DNA of 64,000 nucleotides. It comes from Nephrocerus scutellatus (lineage: Eukaryota > Arthropoda > Insecta > Diptera > Pipunculidae). The stretch covers positions 118,988,787 through 119,052,786 of the forward strand of contig OX352763.1 in assembly GCA_947095585.1 (NCBI GenBank). The letters are read 5' to 3'. This document shows, one piece after another, positions 22,517-32,575 of this stretch. Below the pieces are notes generated by a model that saw nothing but the letters and a program-made list of their open reading frames with translations, was not told where the DNA came from and did no database searches. The position numbers were made by a program, and so were the translations under genes. The number at the start of each line of letters is the position of its first letter. Positions within the stretch are counted from its first letter, which is position 1.

Positions 22517-22650
22517 TAGTTAGGTTAGGTTAGGTTGAAGTGGCCGTCATTCAAAACCGACGCACCTAGACCATGAAGGTCCGTTGTGATACCACAAGGA
22601 TCTAGGAAAATTCCAAGCCTACTCGTTGAACCGCTTGGAGCTTCATATGA
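22517..22650 (-). mobile_element. 3' UTR end of a LOA-like LINE
   Basis: The minus strand gives the family's 3' end: CTTGTGGTATCACAACGGAC, then the stem-loop GGACCTTCATGGTCT (22568-22582), ending in CCTAACCTAACCTAAC. On the plus strand that end reads as three TTAGG units at 22520-22537. Only about 130 bp remain, so it is a very short 5'-truncated insertion. Confidence 0.7.
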
Positions 22651-22826
22651 AGCCTATAGTGTTAATGCTTAATTTTATTATGGCCGTAGGTGTTGTTCTC
22701 ATTTCCCCTGTAATACGTACACATGCTAGCCTTTGTATTGCAATGAAGCTACTCGTCATATCAATAGCTCCGAAACATACCGTACAACTAAAAATCAATT
22801 TTTACCAACAGCAAAACATTAACTAG

Positions 22827-23030
22827 AGTGGCACAGTCGGGAAAAGCGCCCGAACAGCATGCAAACGACATAGGTTCAAATCCGAGTACGATCAATAAAG
22901 AAGACCCCTGAAAAACTTAAATAAAAGCACATAAAAGAACACTGGGAAATTAACCCACAAGGCTGGACACCCAAACAGAGCGTGGGGACGATAGGCATAA
23001 ATTACAGCAACAACAAGAAAATACAAAATT
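22827..23030 (+). mobile_element. tRNA-derived SINE
   Basis: An A box TGGCACAGTCGG at 22829-22840 and a B box GGTTCAAATCC at 22873-22883 are spaced as in an internal polymerase III promoter. A roughly 120-bp tRNA-unrelated body (ACACCCAAACAGAGCGTGGG and others) follows, then an A-rich tail near 23000-23030. The stems do not fold as a functional tRNA. Target-site duplications are not clear. Confidence 0.65.
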
Positions 23031-23434
23031 AACTTGAAACAAATAATTTCCAGTATTATTTCTGTTATTTTCTCTAGGCCAAAATCATTCCCAAACGGCT
23101 GAACGAAAGAAGTAATGACCTGGACCGCGAAATCCTTAACTTAAAGTGCGCTAGTCCTACTACACCTATCGATGCATTTTGCAACCAAGGTTTACCGAGT
23201 ACAGTCACTTACACAAACCGCCGTTTGGAAAGTCCCACCGGGAACTTTAATAAATAAATTGCGGATCAATCGACTCTGAAATCTACTAGACAACTTCTCC
23301 GACCGACCGCACCATTTCCCCTGATCATCAGACTGAGCAACGTGCTTGAACGCCGTTTTCGGCTGTGACCATCTAGCCCCGTCTCAGGTCCCACTTGATT
23401 TTTTTTTTGATCGACAGACTGAGCAACGTGCTTG
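23031..23434. other. No gene; short direct repeat
   Basis: An 18-bp direct repeat, GACTGAGCAACGTGCTTG, occurs at 23331-23348 and 23417-23434. Nothing else is recognised. Confidence 0.4.
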
Positions 23435-23790
23435 GTGCGTGGTCATCATTTTGTTTGGTTTATACCAATGATGCCAATATCATCTGCACAAACCAGTATC
23501 TGGGTATACTTAAGGAGGGTTTTTCCTTCCGCCATTACGTCAGAATCTCGAATAACTTTCTCCAGCGCCAAGTTAAGGAGGACGCAGGCCAATCTATCCC
23601 ATTGTCAGAGTCTGTTATAGATTTGGATTGATAGTGATCTGGATATCTGCATTTGGCTTCTAACGCTGTCAAGGCACATTACATAATCATATCAGTTTAC
23701 TTGGGATGTCAAATTCTTGCATTGTTTTGTAAAGTTCTAGTCTCTAGTCTTTCGTAGGGTGCTTTAAAGTCTATAAACAGATATTGAAGT
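23435..23790 (-). pseudogene. RTE-like reverse transcriptase fragment
   Basis: On the minus strand QYLFIDFKAPYE near 23780 is the first catalytic region of the RT palm. It is followed by the eroded NPK-like segment, LALEKVIRDSD near 23550, and QILVCADDIGIIG near 23480, where YADD is changed to CADD. It is the family also seen at 51017-51140 and 10690-10743. Several frameshifts are present. Confidence 0.65.
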
Positions 23791-24178
23791 CAGTTTTAGA
23801 ACTGTTTACATTCACCATCAGTGTGAAAATGGGATCAGTTGTTGAATTCCACACCGGTTTGCGTATGTCGCTATCCTATCTTCCACGAAAATTGATGCAC
23901 GTTGTGATATTCCCTTTCCTATGTGTATGATACAGCCAGTCTTCTGGCATCATTCCCCCCCCCCCTCCCAATACTTGCACTACCACCATCATATTTGGCT
24001 CTAAGACCAAGGTCCGGTCGTGGCCTCCAGAAAAAATCTCTCTGTTCCACTATAAGTTTATGAATTGCTGGATGTCCGAAGGAGTCTTCTTTAGGACCTA
24101 TTTTTTCCTTACTTTAATAAGCGTATCATTTGATATCATACATAAATCAGATATTCTTCTGATTCTATATATATATAT

Positions 24179-24375
24179 AGAACTGTGAATTTTAACAGAA
24201 ACAGAAATCATTTACTAATTGACCTGTCCCTCGTGCACAAGTGACTATGTCCCTCACAGAGAGGCTGTCAAGCTGTGAATTTAAACAGAAACAGCAATCA
24301 TTTACTATTTGACTATGTCCCTCTCACAAAGTGGTTCTAAAACTGTAAATTTTAACAGAGACAGAAACCATAAAA
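24179..24375. repeat. Short tandem repeat, about 2.5 units of 80-92 bp
   Basis: CTGTGAATTTTAACAGAAAC recurs, with changes, near 24183, 24275 and 24352. Each is followed by CA(A/T)TCATTTACTA(A/T)TTGAC and GACTATGTCCCTC. It is imperfect and non-coding. Confidence 0.6.
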
Positions 24376-25332
24376 TTGACATTAAATTGAATAATATTGT
24401 GGAAATTAATCTATATTACAATAATAAATTGAACAAACTACATTTAATTCAATTTTGATATAGATTAGTTGTCGAATAAGTTTGTAAGCACTGGTACTTC
24501 AAGATGAACCCAAGTATATGCGATTTTACCCGGTGTCAACAACTGACATCATCATCCTGTCAATGAATGAATCACAATGAATACCAAATATTTGGTTTTT
24601 TGTGCAAACAAAATTTTAATTAAATATTTACGCTCACAGCTCGTCTGGCGGTGGTGGTTCCTTCCTTATTGGTGTTTCGTACTCAATTATGAGCTCAGCA
24701 TTCAATTTAGTGCCTTCTACTATCTACTACCTACTTCCAGCTGACGAATATAGCCAAAGAATTGGTGACTTTTATGAGCACTTATTTCTGATGAAATGCA
24801 ATAAAACACCAAAAGGAATCTTCGCCTCATTTGTTATCCAAATTATTAGTTGCTCCAAATTTGAACAATATCACTAACTAGATGTTAGCGAGAACAACCG
24901 CCCAAAAGTGGCCATAAAAACGGAGGCGTTGAGTTGTGTTGCGAAAATGATGTTTTTGTTTTTAAATTAAATTTACAATTTTGCAAAATTCATTCGATTT
25001 TGATGAATGGTTTCGGCCAAGATGATGAACGCAGAGGAAAATGTGTTTGCTTTTATGTGTTTCTGCTTGCGTGGAGCGGTCTACGCGCTCACGAAATTGG
25101 ATCATCGTTAATAATAGATTGGCTATGGGGCTACGTTCAAAGTTGTAGTTTTTTCAGAGGAGATTTTTCTGACCGACGCCGACGGACCGCGACCGAGTTG
25201 TAAAAATATAGATAGCCAGAGAGAATATGTATTCGGTTTTTACCAGCAAAAGAGTGGCAAATATGAAACTCTTTTAAGATTTATATCTTCTTTAATAATG
25301 ACAACGAATTTTAGTTAGTAATTAATAATTGA
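24376..25332. other. No recognisable gene
   Basis: Reading frames at 24689-24877 and 24934-25203 carry no motif. I see no repeat. Confidence 0.4.
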
Positions 25333-25376
25333 AGGGCGCCGTAGCTTAATGGAAAAGCGCATGGCTACTGAGCAGG
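25333..25376 (+). mobile_element. SINE head, split from its body by a LINE
   Basis: GGCGCCGTAGCTTAATGG followed by AAAAGCGCATGGCTACTGAGC matches the head of the SINE at 52513-52773, including the A-box region. The SINE is cut after ACTGAGCAGG (25367-25376). It resumes at 26733 with the same ten bases. Confidence 0.8.
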
Positions 25377-26732
25377 ATGGCTCTTTGATCCTTATGGAGG
25401 AACAGCAATTAACCCGCTGGACAGAACATGTTAAGAATGTTTTGAATTGAACTTCGCCAGGAACGTCCATCAACCCACATATGCACCCTAATAGGCTACT
25501 TAACATCAGCGTCGTCGCTACTCCTTCGTTGGATGAGATAAGGACAACAATTCCTTCACTGCAATCAGGTAAAGCAGCAGGCAATGACAACATCTACGCA
25601 GAACTCTTTCAAGCGGACGTCGAGTTAACTACGCGAACATTGCATGCGATATATCAAGATATCTGGGAATCTGAATCCATTCCATCGTCGTTAAAAGAAG
25701 GCTTAATAGTCAAACTCCCCAAGAAGGGTGATTTGAGCATTTGATTGCGAAAACTGGAGAGGAATTACACTGCCAAACACCATAAAAGTGATCTCCTCCA
25801 TAATAGCTAGGCGCTTACGGAATGCGTTAGAGCCAATTTTGATAAATGAACAATCAGGATTTCGCCCAAACCGTTCTTGTACTGATCAAATTAACACCCT
25901 GCGGATAATCATTGAACGGTCAGTTGAGTATTGCTCTCCTCTGTATATGATTTTTCTAGATTTTAAACGCGATTTTGATTGCGTAGGCCGAAACATGATG
26001 TGGCAGATGTTGTCTAGCTATGTCGTTCCGAAAAAACTCATTAACATCATTAAGGAGCTGTAATCAACATGCCGCGTCATTCAAAACGGTCATCTTGGCT
26101 CATCTTTCAACATCTACTCGGGAGTCAAGCAAGGTTGCACCCTCTCACCATTGCTTTTCACAATTGCCATCGACTGGGTGATGAAAATAGTAACCCGTAC
26201 TCCATCGGGTTTGCCATGGAATCTTTTTCACCGCCTAGAAGACCTGGACTATGCCGATGATATCTGTCTCCTATCACAATCGCTAGGTGACATGGAGCGA
26301 ATATTAAACTTACTAGAACTCCAGTGGGTTTAAAAATGAACGTCTCAAAAACAAAACTACTTCGCCTTAAAGCTAGTGGAACATGTGGTCTCTCGATTGA
26401 CGGACCTTAGATAGAGGAAGTCGATAAGTTTTGCGGAGAGTAACGCAGCAGGAAGCAATTGCGATCACCATCAGACGACGAAAATGGAGCTGGATTGGCC
26501 ACACTCTGAGAAAGCCAGCGGACGACATTACGAAACTAGCGCTTGACTGGAATCCACAAGGAAGCCGTCGAGTTGGCCGTTCTAGCAAGACATGGAAAAG
26601 GACAATTGAAGAGGAAGCAAGATCCCAGGGGACCGAGTGGCGTCTCTTGAAAACTCAGGCGATAAATCGAGTTCGTTGGCGGGCATTTGTAGAAGCACTA
26701 TGCTCCCCCGCGGAGTAAAGGAAAGAAAGAAG
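25377..26732 (+). mobile_element. RTE-like LINE insertion inside a SINE
   Basis: The insertion is flanked by the perfect 10-bp duplication ACTGAGCAGG (25367-25376 and 26733-26742). It ends in a short GAAAGAAAGAAG tail rather than poly(A), as is common for RTE elements. It is 5'-truncated: it starts in the linker before the reverse transcriptase. The SINE must be older than this insertion. Confidence 0.85.
25385..26718 (+). pseudogene. RTE-like reverse transcriptase with C-terminal tail
   Basis: The pieces in order are EEQQLTRWTEHV, SLQSGKAAGNDNIYAEL, SSLKEGLIVKLPKKGD, NEQSGFRPNRSCTDQINTL, MIFLDFKRDFDCVGR (first catalytic Asp), SGVKQGCTLSPLLFTI and LEDLDYADDICLLSQ with YADD codons at 26250-26261. 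After KTKLLRLKAS the region between DKFC and RVTQQEAIA is deleted. The conserved tail WSWIGHTLRKPADDITK to RWRAFVEALCSPAE follows. Frameshifts lie near 25740, 26060 and 26150, and stops near 26330. The catalytic residues are still present, but the copy cannot make one protein. Confidence 0.85.
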
Positions 26733-26960
26733 ACTGAGCAGGGCTCCCAGTAACACAGTGACAAACGTGTCACGGAAAGCTTCTCAATTCGCCGTTCCGA
26801 TCCGACCTTAAATTGTGGGTCCCTTCCATTTGTATCCATAAAATATACATGCACAACACAAATGGTCGCGAGTAGCTGGGCCTTGGAACGCAACGGTAGA
26901 CATGCACAACACAAATGGTCGCAAGAAGCTAGGCCTTGGCCGCAACGGTCTATCGCGCCG
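26733..26960 (+). mobile_element. SINE body, second half of the split copy
   Basis: After the duplicated ACTGAGCAGG the SINE continues with CTCCCAGTAACAC, TTCTCAATTCGCCGTTCCGA and AACACAAATGGTCGCGAG, matching the copy at 52513-52773. The last segment, CATGCACAACACAAATGGTC to GGCCTTGG, is present twice in tandem (about 26848 and 26900). The end is followed by an ATT repeat tail near 26960. Confidence 0.8.
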
Positions 26961-27974
26961 AATATTATTATTATTAACTAATAGTTGAAGATCTAGAAAA
27001 CTCCTAAAGACTAAAAGGAGTATAATGAATAGCCTGTACGTTTCTATTCAGTACATTCATTCACATTGAACATCACTATAAATTTTGAACCACAGAAAAA
27101 ATCTCCTTTTAGATTTGAAAATCCAAGCAATTCAAAAAAACCAACCAGCAGATTCTATCTCACAGATGCAGATAGAACACGCAGTACAGTGTCGCTTGTC
27201 AAAGTAAAAAAAAGTGTCATTCAATCACCACACCAGCTTTGATCTTTACCATTTTTTGTTTTGTTAACAATTTGAACATCTGAACGCACAGGTGTTCAGA
27301 CCATGCTGTATGCAACGCAAAAAAAAACCCCCCTCCATAGAATATGGTTTCATATGCAAAGCAGGAACCGAGGCGAACCTGCAGGTACGTACATCACTGT
27401 GTGTATGTGTCACTTCATGCGTGCGATGTGTGTTATGCTTTGTTGTGGTATTTCAGGGAATAATAAAAACGAAAGGAAGGCAGAAGAATCAAATTGCAAA
27501 TTGTACCACATGGAATAGCAGCGCACAGGAAGTGGCTCCAACTTCCAACAGAATATGGATCCGCTTTAAGGTTGGATGACAGAGTGGATACTACAACGAA
27601 CTTCCCCTTGACCGCCTCGGTTGTTTTTTTTTTGTTTTTCAATTTTTCAATTGCATGGTGTAACATCAAGGGGCACTGACGATAATGACGACATGATAGA
27701 TCAGCCAACCAGCGATAATGACGAAGCATGACGGAAGCAGTAAAAAAAATCGCTTCACCTGGGAGATTACGATCGACGGTTCATGAAACTTAAATGTTAT
27801 TGTAAGCGTCAGATGGAATTATAATTGGATGATTTTGAAAAATCTTAAATCAGTCTCCCCAAAAAAACAAACTAAATATCTTGCCATTCATTCTTCATCA
27901 GTTTAAGGGAGTTTGGAATCAAGTGTAACGCTTGAAATGAAACCGAACTTTGGACTGATTTTTTGGTAACCGAT
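26961..27974. other. No recognisable gene
   Basis: An ATT tail belongs to the SINE. Reading frames at 27292-27579 and 27433-27729 overlap on opposite strands and show no domain. Confidence 0.4.
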
Positions 27975-28335
27975 TCCACCAGCACAATTCCACTTGGCAC
28001 AATTCCCATTAGACAAAAATCTACTTGGCACAATTCCCCTGGGGAACAATTTAATTTGCATTATAAGGTTTAATATTTCATTTGCGTAGGCGTGGTTTTA
28101 ATTGTACCGTGTATTGTTTATCGTTGTTCATGTTTTTTTTTTTTCAAATATTTTGCAATTTTTATATAACATTCGTATATACATTTTAAGTTAAATCGCG
28201 CGCGCGAATTTCCACCCTAAACGCGTTTGATTATCAAAAAGTTAAATTGTGCCAAGTGGAATTGTGCCCAGTGGAATTGTGTCAAGTGGAATTGTGTCCA
28301 GTGGAATTGTGTCTAGTGGAATTGGCCTAGATTTT
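27975..28335. repeat. Foldback-like inverted repeat built of about 18-bp units
   Basis: The left arm (about 27978-28046) contains CACAATTCCACTTGGCACAA and ACTTGGCACAATTCCCCT. The right arm (about 28248-28325) has five tandem variants of GTGCCAAGTGGAATT at an 18-bp step. The arms are complementary across a roughly 200-bp AT-rich core, so the whole could form a hairpin. The structure resembles a foldback element. No target duplication or coding sequence is visible. Confidence 0.7.
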
Positions 28336-29324
28336 TTACTTTTTTTTACTTTTTACTTTAGAATATCAAACGTTTTTAAGAACAAAAGTTTATATAAATT
28401 CGGTTTATAACAAGTTGGTTGTAATGCAAAAGAACTTAATACGTATCGCTTGAATGAGAGAAGGTTTCAAATAAGCGTACTGCCACTACCACTCCAGTTG
28501 TAGTTTTTTCAGCGCATATCTAAAGGGAGTCAGAAAAAACATTGGAACTTTCCCAGTATCTGTGATGAATGATATTTCAATTCTTTACAATGTTTGACTA
28601 CAAGTTTCCCCCATGGAACATCCCTCACGACATACACTTGAAAACTACTTACGTCAGCAAAATGTACACTTGTGCGGCATTTATGTGTGAAGAAGTTCAT
28701 GATGCGTTGCATTATGAGGTGTCGTCGCGTTCTGTTTTGGAACTCCCCCCTTTTGCTATCACAATACTGTCTCATTTCATCCTTTAGAGTTCAACAAGGG
28801 GGAAAATTCGAAAAAGAAAGAAGAAGTTTCCATTTTCGTTGCACACCACACAAAATCACGCGTGCACATCAGTTGCAGCAATGTCACATCTCGTTGCTTA
28901 TTGATGGGCACAGACAAAAAAAAAGGCTTTATGACAACTCCCTTCACCTAAATGGAGGATATACAACGACTCGACCGCACAGCCGTGAGTTTCCACATTA
29001 ATCTCTGTTCCGAGCGATAATATTCGAAATGAACTGACTTTAAAATTAACAGAGGAATTGCTCATTGCACATGCAGCTAACTTCGGGGATGAGCCCCAAC
29101 GTCATTGAAAGAAGTCCTCCTCAGATTGCTTTCAATTAAACCATCATATGTGTACTGTACTGTACTGCCCCTTATAATTTAATTATATCACGACTACGTG
29201 TGCAACACCAACGACAAAATGTCCATTTGTGCTACAAAAGTTTCGGAATAAGAGAGCAATTTTCGAGTCGAATGTCGCACTTCCAAATAATGACCAGCGG
29301 CTAAAAGTGTGATGAGTTCGATCT
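28336..29324. other. No recognisable gene
   Basis: Frames at 28530-28775, 28569-28787 and 28672-29001 overlap on both strands and carry no motif. Confidence 0.4.
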
Positions 29325-29582
29325 GGAGACTGTTCGATTGACAACTCTTCACTTCAGTTAAAAATTGAGCAACTGAATTAACTGGAGAGATATTTTGTTC
29401 GTGTAGTTACTTCAGATGAGTTATTCAGTTTTCTTTTTTACAATTTTGACATTTATCTGAAGTGAAGACCACCAATCGAACAATCTATTCTCTTCAGTAG
29501 CTCAAATAAGTGAAGAGTAACCGAAAACTGAATGAACTGAAGTGAAGAGTTTTACTCTTCAGTCCAATCGAACAAAGCTCTG
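29325..29582. mobile_element. MITE-like element with long inverted ends
   Basis: The left side has GTTCGATTGACAACTCTTCA then CTTCAGTT. The right side has the complement, AACTGAAGTGAAGAGTTTTA, then CAGTCCAATCGAAC. A 12-nt insertion (ACTCTTCAGTCC) separates the matching blocks on the right. Internal copies of CTGAAGTGAAGA and CCAATCGAAC add further pairing. No transposase is present. Confidence 0.6.
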
Positions 29583-30036
29583 ATCTGTCATCTTTTTACC
29601 GTGCAAATGTACAGGTTGCCTCACAGCCAATTACTACCAACTATAGCTGGTTTATTTAATTTAAGTTTTTGAAATAGACACGCGGCAACTGAATGTACAC
29701 AGGCTTATTCTTAGATTGTTTGGATGCGTTTATTTGGAAAGAAAGATGGCATTTCGTCCTTCGTCACACCACATATAATACATATTGTGTGTAAACAGTG
29801 GAAATGTTGACTTTTCTATACGCCACGCCATCACCATCAACACCAGCATCATTATGACCCAACTGACTCGTATTTATTTAAGAAAATGGACAACAAAGAT
29901 AGTCTTTTTTTAGAAATCTATAAAGAAATTAAAAAGGCTTACTGTTAAAGCCATAAAACGCATCGTCGTGCATGCCAAACGAGGCCTTTTGTGCAAGGAA
30001 TGGTAATTTGAAAGTATAACAACTAAATTTTAAGTA
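29583..30036. other. No recognisable gene
   Basis: AT-rich sequence without a domain or clear repeat. Confidence 0.35.
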
Positions 30037-30101
30037 CAGTAGAGTGTTGATTAAATGAACTATTAACGGTTAGTAGAGTTCATATAATAGAGGATCTATT
30101 G
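30037..30101. mobile_element. TIR-only remnant of a pogo-like element
   Basis: CAGTAGAGTGTTGATTAAAT then GAACT faces its imperfect complement AGTTCATATAATAGAGGATC TATTG across about 15 bp. The ends match those of the 1561-bp element at 41276-42836. TA precedes the left end; the right flank is TT. Almost the entire interior has been lost. Confidence 0.55.
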
Positions 30102-30224
30102 TTTTACGTTCATGACAACAAAGATGGTGTTGCAGAACGACAACTGCATTTATTAAAAAAGTCCTAATGTAATTGGTCTGCTGCTCAACTCATCGTCATT
30201 AAAAAGGAAATGCAGAATTGCTAG

Positions 30225-30788
30225 TGGAGGACCAGTCACCCCGATAATCGCTTTACTGCCATACCTACGGCCATTTACGTATACGGGTCTAGATTACTTT
30301 GGACCAGTATCAGTCGGACACCGGCGCGAAGAAAGATAAATCGCATTATTTACCTGCTTATCTCTCTCTCGAGATTGCATTCGATTTATCTACCGGATCC
30401 ATGGCACTTTAGCAATAAGAAATTTCGCCAACCGCAGAGGTAAGCCGATCAGGATTAGAAGCGTTAAAGGAAAAAACCTTTCCCGCCTAAAAGGGAACAC
30501 AAAAACGTTCTCCGAAGTCTTTGACTGTAATCGGATTCAAGATGAGATATTCTCAAAGGGTGAGGAGTGGCTGTTCAATTGCTCATCGGAAGGCGGCGTA
30601 TGGGAGTGGATGGTAAGATGCGTCAAGCGAGTGTTGAAACAGACGCTAAAAGAAGAAGAAAGAGCATACCCTACACTGTTTTATTGTAGAAGCCGGAAAC
30701 GACCTTTGACGTACATTCCAATCACAACGGATGACGAGGATCCGAGGATCTAACACCGCTGAAGCCCCCGCTTATGATACGACCTCCG
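30225..30788 (+). pseudogene. BEL/Pao LTR-retrotransposon integrase fragment
   Basis: PYLRPFTYTGLDYFGPVSVG at about 30256-30320 is the start of the BEL/Pao integrase core and keeps the first catalytic Asp (LDYFGP). IALFTCLSLS follows. The second acidic site is lost (RSVKGKNL where SDNG is usual, near 30462). EWLFNCSSEGGVWEWMVRCV near 30565 keeps the catalytic Glu, followed by KRVLKQTLKEEE and RPLTYIP. Two frames and several stops are used. No LTR, gag or protease is visible nearby. A LOA-like LINE starts straight after it. This is old LTR-retrotransposon DNA. Confidence 0.75.
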
Positions 30789-32575
30789 ATTGATCTCCTT
30801 CTCCTCCGTCTGCTGGAAGATGGACAGGACATCGTCCTGATCCAGGAACCATAGATTGTTAATAACCATGTTCGTGGACTCAGGACTCCTGGATAATTAC
30901 TGACTATATGTGTCAGGTAACCCTGCATATTAGTGAAAAGTAATCTAAATGTATTTTTACTACCTAACTTCAGCGATGGAGATGTCACCGCGGCGCAAGT
31001 AGAGACTGCCAAAGGCACTGGCGTATCTCGCTCACGATCAAGTGGGCTCTCTTGCAGACGAAAACCTAGAGAGAATTATCGCAGAGACATTACGATAGAG
31101 GTGAGTTACTTTTTGATTATTTTCTAAGCACCAACCTTATTCTATTTCCAATATTGGCAATGAACCAACCTTTGTAACCAAAAGTCGACAAGAAGTCTTA
31201 GACATTACTCTTGTTACCGACTCGCACAATCATACAATTCTTAACTGGAAGGTATCGGCTGAACATTCTTTCTCAGATCACCGATACATTCAATTCAGTT
31301 TAGATGATGAATCCTCTTGCCAACCAGCCTTCAGAAATCCCAGAGGAACTGATTGGCTCAAATATAGAGAAACGTTTAAGCGCCATTTGAAATCTGAACT
31401 TACAATTCCCCCCCTTTAACACCAATGAACTCAACCGGGCCTTAAATAAAGCGCTGTCAGCTTCCTGTCCTCTGATTCGTCCAAGAGGCAAGAAGAAACC
31501 CGATTGGTGGACTTCGGAGTTGGGACTTATTAGGAACAGCTGCAGAAAGTTGTTCAGCTCAGCCACGGTCATCCGATTGGGATGCCTATAAAATATCCCT
31601 CAACTGATATAAAAAAGAATTAAGGAAAGCTAAGCGAGTATCCTGAACACTCTTCTGTGGCAAAATAGAAGAATCTTCCAAGGCATCTAGGCTAAGAAAA
31701 ATACTCTCCTACCAATCTAACTATGCCTAGCTGTTTGAAAAAAGCAGATGGTTCTTTGACTACCTCTGGGGAAGAATCGCTCAATCTGCTTGTAGACACC
31801 TACTTTCCGGGTAGCTCCCATGTTATAAGTAACGTTAACCTTAACAGGCAAAACACTGACACATTATCTCCAATGATCTAATAAAAAAGGATAACACCAA
31901 AGCTCTGCATACGCTAGTACGTTCCATTGAATACTCGCTACACTACAAGGAGTTCACTATGGTAGCTTTCCTAGATATTGAAGTCACTTTTAATAACGTC
32001 AACACATCTGCGATCACAGATTCACTGACGTCGTAGATGACTCACTTGGCGAAATTATTAACCTTCTACTCACAAGTCGGATTGTTAACTCAAAACTGGG
32101 TGTGTCATATCTTCCAGAAGATCTGTCAGCAGAGGAACCCCACAAGGTGGGAGTCCTGTCCCCCTTCTATGGAACTAAGTGGTGAACGAGTTGCTTGTAT
32201 GCTTGAGAAAGGAGAGCTGCCGAGTGTTCGCTTATGCGGATGACGTTGCTATTCCCGTCTCAGCAAAGTACCCTAACACCTTAGGAGAACTCCTGCAAAA
32301 TGCTAACAAATTTGGCAGATCGCTGCGTTTTGGAGTAAACCCACACAAAATTGAACTAGTCCTCTTTACTAGGAAATACAAAATCCTACATGTTGACCCT
32401 TATTCTTATATTAAATGTACAAGCTTAGCATTCTCCGATAAAGCCAAGTATTTGGGTCTGATGTTGAATAGGAAGCTAAACTGGAAACCTAACATACAAG
32501 AAAGAGTTCGAAAGGCCACAGTGCTTATGCACATAGAAGCAATAAAATGACCGGAAGTCATCTTGCATTTGCATG
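30789..32575 (+). pseudogene. LOA-like LINE: endonuclease and reverse transcriptase
   Basis: LLEDGQDIVLIQEP near 30815 includes the endonuclease catalytic Glu. KSNLNVFLLPNFSDGDVTAA and NEPTFVTKSRQEVLDITLV follow, and AEHSFSDHRYIQF near 31260-31295 has the catalytic Asp-His. The linker and RT follow: ALHTLVRSIEYSLHYKEF and TMVAFLDIEVTFNNV near 31960 (first palm Asp), then VFAYADDVAIPVS with YADD at 32233-32244, and AKYLGLMLNRKLNWKPNI. It ends after the first thumb helix. Many frameshifts are present. It is the only LOA-like copy here that keeps endonuclease sequence. Confidence 0.8.

Noticed and set aside
22827..22900. Functional tRNA gene
   Set aside because: A and B boxes are present but acceptor and anticodon stems do not pair, and a SINE body follows.
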